Shown here: piece by piece, positions 61,556 to 64,000 of the stretch
How positions within the stretch are numbered: the first letter of the stretch is position 1
Layout of the letters: the number at the start of each line of letters is the position of its first letter
Assembly: GCA_036557885.1 (NCBI GenBank)
Contig: DATBGS010000122.1
Location: 65,093-129,092, forward strand
DNA length: 64,000 nucleotides
Direction of reading: 5' to 3'
Source: DATBGS01 sp036557885
Lineage (GTDB): Bacteria; Chloroflexota; Ktedonobacteria; Ktedonobacterales; DATBGS01
The notes under the pieces: model-generated
Databases searched by the model: none
What the model was told of the DNA's origin: nothing
The model's input: only the letters and a program-made list of their open reading frames with translations
Made by a program: the position numbers and the translations under genes

Positions 61556-62295
61556 TCATAGGTAGCTGGCGGCGTCAGGTCGCCGCTGGGCGAAAGAGAG
61601 GGCAGCGGCGCGCCGGTTTCTGCCGCGCTGCCTTGCATGGCTTGCAGCAGAGCAAGGCCAGCAGGCGAATACGGCTGGGCCAGGATCACTTCGTCTCCTA
61701 CCTGAACGGCGTTGAGGGGCAGACTCCCATCCCACAGGTGTTCTTGCTGCCGGGCCATCAACTCTGCCGGGTCTTCCTCAAAGGGGGCTTCTTCCGCATC
61801 TTCTGGAACGTCTATTGCATGCTCCCCCTGATCACCCTCATCAGCAAGTAGTACACCACTCTCTTCTGCTTGCTCGTCGTTTGTGTCGCCCTCCTCTGCC
61901 TCGTCTTCTTCAGCGGCTTCCTCTAGCTCAAAAGCATCATAGCGCCAATCAGCCGGGGCCGGGGTGTAGAGCAGCAGTTCGCCTTGCGGCCCAAGAAACG
62001 GCTGCGGGGTGCGTTCTGGGGGCACTCGCGTTGAAACGGCAACACAGCACGCTCGCTCGACCAGAATCACGCGGAGCAATTCATACGCTGTGTCCACGCG
62101 CAGCACGGGCTGGCTTGAGGGCTTTGGGGCGCCCGGCGCAAAGGGGTCGTGAATCTGGCGCGGGCGGCGTTCTCCTAAGACGGCGAAACGTTGGCCTTCC
62201 TGGACACCCTCGCGCGCGCCCAGGTTTATGACGACCCAGCCATCTTCATTGACATGGATCACTTTTCCGCGTAGAAGCAGCTTGTCAGCAGCCAT
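61537..62295 (-). CDS. Protein with N-terminal beta-barrel-like domain and acidic middle, unknown
   Basis: 252 residues. The first ~90 (GKVIHVNEDGWVVINLGARE, GVQEGQRFAVLGE, then RVILVERACCVAV) have the strand spacing of small SH3/OB-like barrels. Residues ~120-180 are Glu/Asp-rich. A second short barrel-like segment (LPLNAVQVGDEVILAQPY) follows. No family recognised. First gene of the operon ending in the rhodanese gene; promoter at 62374-62402. Confidence 0.65.
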   Translation of the reverse strand: MAADKLLLRGKVIHVNEDGWVVINLGAREGVQEGQRFAVLGERRPRQIHDPFAPGAPKPSSQPVLRVDTAYELLRVILVERACCVAVSTRVPPERTPQPFLGPQGELLLYTPAPADWRYDAFELEEAAEEDEAEEGDTNDEQAEESGVLLADEGDQGEHAIDVPEDAEEAPFEEDPAELMARQQEHLWDGSLPLNAVQVGDEVILAQPYSPAGLALLQAMQGSAAETGAPLPSLSPSGDLTPPATYEWMKPS

Positions 62296-62373
62296 GAGCG
62301 TTCATTCACTCCTGAATCGGTAAAAATGCAGCAGGCAGATATGGCAGGCAAACACAGTAGCTCTGCCTTCACC

Positions 62374-62402
62374 ACTATAGCATAGCCGATGCCCAACGAC
62401 AA
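62374..62402 (-). promoter_or_regulatory. Promoter of the rhodanese operon
   Basis: Minus strand: TTGTCG (62397-62402), 17-base spacer, TGC-extended TATAGT (62374-62379). Leader ~70 bases. Confidence 0.72.
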
Positions 62403-62663
62403 GCCCATACCTATTCGCTTGCTAGAGTAGAAGATGAGAAGCATGGCATTTGATAAATCGAGAGCAGTGTACACAGAGAGGCGTGTGAAGAGTAGTGATG
62501 ACATGATCGAAAAAAGGTAACTTAAGAAATGATGGGGAGAATTTAAAAGAAGGATATGAGACGTATAATAGTCGTCTTAGTGAACAGTGACGCTAACAGG
62601 AATTACCTCTGATGCCTTTATAGATCAATCGCTCCGCAAAAGTACCGAAAAAGTACGAAATGC

Positions 62664-62693
62664 TTGACTAAATCATTTACAATATGGTAAAGT
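62664..62693 (+). promoter_or_regulatory. Candidate promoter with operator-like inverted repeat
   Basis: TTGACT (62664-62669), 18-base spacer, TAAAGT (62688-62693). The inverted repeat TTTACAATATGGTAAA (62676-62691, 14 of 16 positions symmetric) lies across the spacer and -10. Confidence 0.5.
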
Positions 62694-63070
62694 CCTGAAT
62701 GAAGTGTGATTCTAAACCAACAGAGTAGTGATGTGGAGGAATAGGTTACTTGCCGTATCCATGCGTGATCAAGTAAGCCGGAGTGGTGGCTATTGCGGCC
62801 CTTCTAAAGATCGCACCTGTTCTTTGTCAAGGAGCCAAAATAGGGGATACCTGCTCTTTTTGGTGAACTACACTTGATTCTGCACCATCAAGAGGGAGTC
62901 GGGTGAGAGAAATAACAGGCATTTTGGGGCAATTACTCGCCTCGAAGTGCCTGTCGTTCACTCGATTATTTGTAGATGACCGTTCTCGTAGCTGGCCCCA
63001 CTGCGAGGCAACTGTCTGCACTCTTGATAAAGTACCCGACACACTTCTCCCCAAAAAAACCTGAGCAGAG

Positions 63071-63100
63071 AGCCAATGTGTGTAGCACATTGGCTTTTTT
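63071..63100 (+). terminator. Intrinsic terminator in non-coding stretch
   Basis: AGCCAATGTG / CACATTGGCT (63071-63080 with 63086-63095), loop TGTAG, followed by TTTTT. A textbook Rho-independent terminator with no protein gene ending before it on the plus strand. It lies 88 bases before the XRE gene start. Confidence 0.88.
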
Positions 63101-63187
63101 AGAAAGGAGCTGCATCGGTTCTCTCTCGCTCTCCTCAGAAGCAAGAAGGGAGTGCAGGAGAGAACGACGCACTTGAGGCGTATTGCT

Positions 63188-64000
63188 ATGAAAAACGAAC
63201 AAGATATTCAACAGCGGGAGGGAGCGCAGCAAGGTAGCGGCGAAATATTGCCAACGCGCATTCCGCGTTCGGAGACAGCGACTATTGCGGATCGGGTGCG
63301 CTCGGCGCGCATCGCGGCCAACAAAACGCAGCAGCAACTGGCCGGGGACACCTACAGCAAGAGCTACATCAGCGCGGTGGAGCGGGGCAAGATGACCCCT
63401 TCGGTGCAGGCGCTGGGCGTGCTGGCGGGTCGCCTGGGGCTGCCTGTTTCCTTCTTCCTGGGCGAGAGCGACGCGGATCTCTCGGTGCTGGCCGAGAGCA
63501 GCGCATCGCTGCGCTCCACACCAGAACGCGAACGTCTGGTGCGCGAAGAGGCGGTAGCCTTGATGCTGGGCGAGGTGGAGTATGAGCTGCGCAGGCAGCA
63601 GCCGAATGAGGCGCTCTCTCGGCTGGGCAGCGATGAACCCCCGGAAGACCTTTCAGCGATGCAGCGGCCCCGCTGGTACTGGCTCAAGGGCTGGGCGCTG
63701 ATCCTGAAGAAGTTCCACAACGAGGCCATCTCCACCCTGGAGAAAGGACTCAGCGTGACCGACGCCCTGCGCGCGCAGGCGCCGCAATCGCAGAGGGGGC
63801 ACCTGGCTGAGATGGCGGAGCGGCTGCGGCTCGCTTTGGGGAGCGCGTACTATGAACTGCGGCAGTTGGAACTGGCCGTCGAATATCATAGACGTGGCTT
63901 GCAAGCGGTCACGGATGGGATGGTGAGCGACCCCGAACTGAAGCTGCGCATTTATGTGGCGCTGGGCCACGATTATCTGCTGCTGGGGCGGTATCAGGAA
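63188..64000 (+). CDS. XRE-family helix-turn-helix regulator with TPR repeats, cut by window end
   Basis: 271 codons open to the last base. Translation from ATG 63188: an N-terminal polar stretch (1-30), an HTH_3 domain (about 34-88; RVRSARIAANKTQQQLAG, YISAVERGKMTPSVQALGVL), then helical repeats with TPR spacing from about 115 onward (WYWLKGWALILKKFHNEAIS and LELAVEYHRRGLQAV). Such XRE-TPR proteins sense small peptides or protein partners in Gram-positive bacteria. GAGG at 63170-63173 is a weak ribosome site. Confidence 0.85.
   Translation, partial: MKNEQDIQQREGAQQGSGEILPTRIPRSETATIADRVRSARIAANKTQQQLAGDTYSKSYISAVERGKMTPSVQALGVLAGRLGLPVSFFLGESDADLSVLAESSASLRSTPERERLVREEAVALMLGEVEYELRRQQPNEALSRLGSDEPPEDLSAMQRPRWYWLKGWALILKKFHNEAISTLEKGLSVTDALRAQAPQSQRGHLAEMAERLRLALGSAYYELRQLELAVEYHRRGLQAVTDGMVSDPELKLRIYVALGHDYLLLGRYQE

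Larger units (their letters stand above)
62403..63187. other. 785-base AT-rich non-coding stretch
   Basis: No ORF with family resemblance on either strand; the plus/minus ORFs of 60-120 codons here look random. GC content is clearly lower than in the rest of the window, mainly between 62480 and 62720. Contains a promoter-like site with an inverted repeat (62664-62693), an ACAGGCA..TGCCTGT inverted repeat (about 62910-62953), a fragment of the MITE-like element (about 62804-62818), and a canonical terminator (63071-63100). Could encode a small RNA or be a transfer scar. Confidence 0.5.

Overview
The window is about 60% GC, densely coded and chromosomal in character. It most likely comes from a Chloroflexota bacterium of the Ktedonobacteria type. 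The indications are a Pix/Pil-like chemosensory cluster with a PATAN (DUF4388) protein, an XRE-TPR regulator, and a clpC-radA-PIN/TRAM-ispD-ispF-cysS-rlmB block in Gram-positive-like order alongside NfeD/slipin, TldD/TldE and ECF sigma/anti-sigma genes. No 16S or other taxonomic marker is present, so the assignment is an inference. There is no CRISPR array, prophage or complete transposon. There is one tRNA gene (His).

Region by region: (1) 1-11786, a plus-strand signalling operon: OmpR-type regulator (5' end outside the window), tandem-receiver protein, PATAN protein, two CheY-like receivers, CheW, a methyl-accepting protein with almost no external domain, and a 1562-residue CheA-receiver hybrid with two HPt domains. 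(2) 11868-18102: leuB, two GNAT acetyltransferases, an ArsR-DUF2087 regulator with a clear promoter/operator, and an nfeD-slipin membrane-quality pair, ending in two perfect hairpins. (3) 18118-25230: orotate phosphoribosyltransferase-like gene, tldE/tldD, an ABC-F ATPase, a hydrolase and coaE. (4) 25349-34848: cytochrome P450, folD plus a cyclodeaminase-type methenyl-THF cyclohydrolase, endonuclease III, threonine aldolase, a winged-helix protein, GNAT and alpha/beta hydrolases. (5) 34937-40631: a MITE-like element, a zinc-ribbon membrane protein, a glutaredoxin, and an ECF sigma factor translationally coupled to its anti-sigma factor. (6) 40634-54619, all minus strand: rlmB, cysS, ispF, a secreted unknown protein, ispD, PIN-TRAM, radA, clpC and a four-domain S1 protein with a structured leader. 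(7) 54643-64000: Nudix hydrolase, P1 peptidase, MFS transporter, DUF309, tRNA-His, DUF503, a sigma-54-type response regulator, a small rhodanese operon, and a roughly 890-base non-coding AT-rich stretch before an XRE-TPR regulator cut by the window end.

The most noteworthy observations are: a FolD whose catalytic lysine (position 54) is leucine, sitting next to a separate cyclohydrolase; an attenuator-like leader in front of the S1 gene; a cysteinyl-tRNA synthetase with KMAHS in place of KMSKS; a MITE-like element with perfect 25-base terminal inverted repeats; a recurrent TGC-extended -10 promoter signature, with two apparently leaderless genes; and a possible small RNA with a canonical terminator at the right end.
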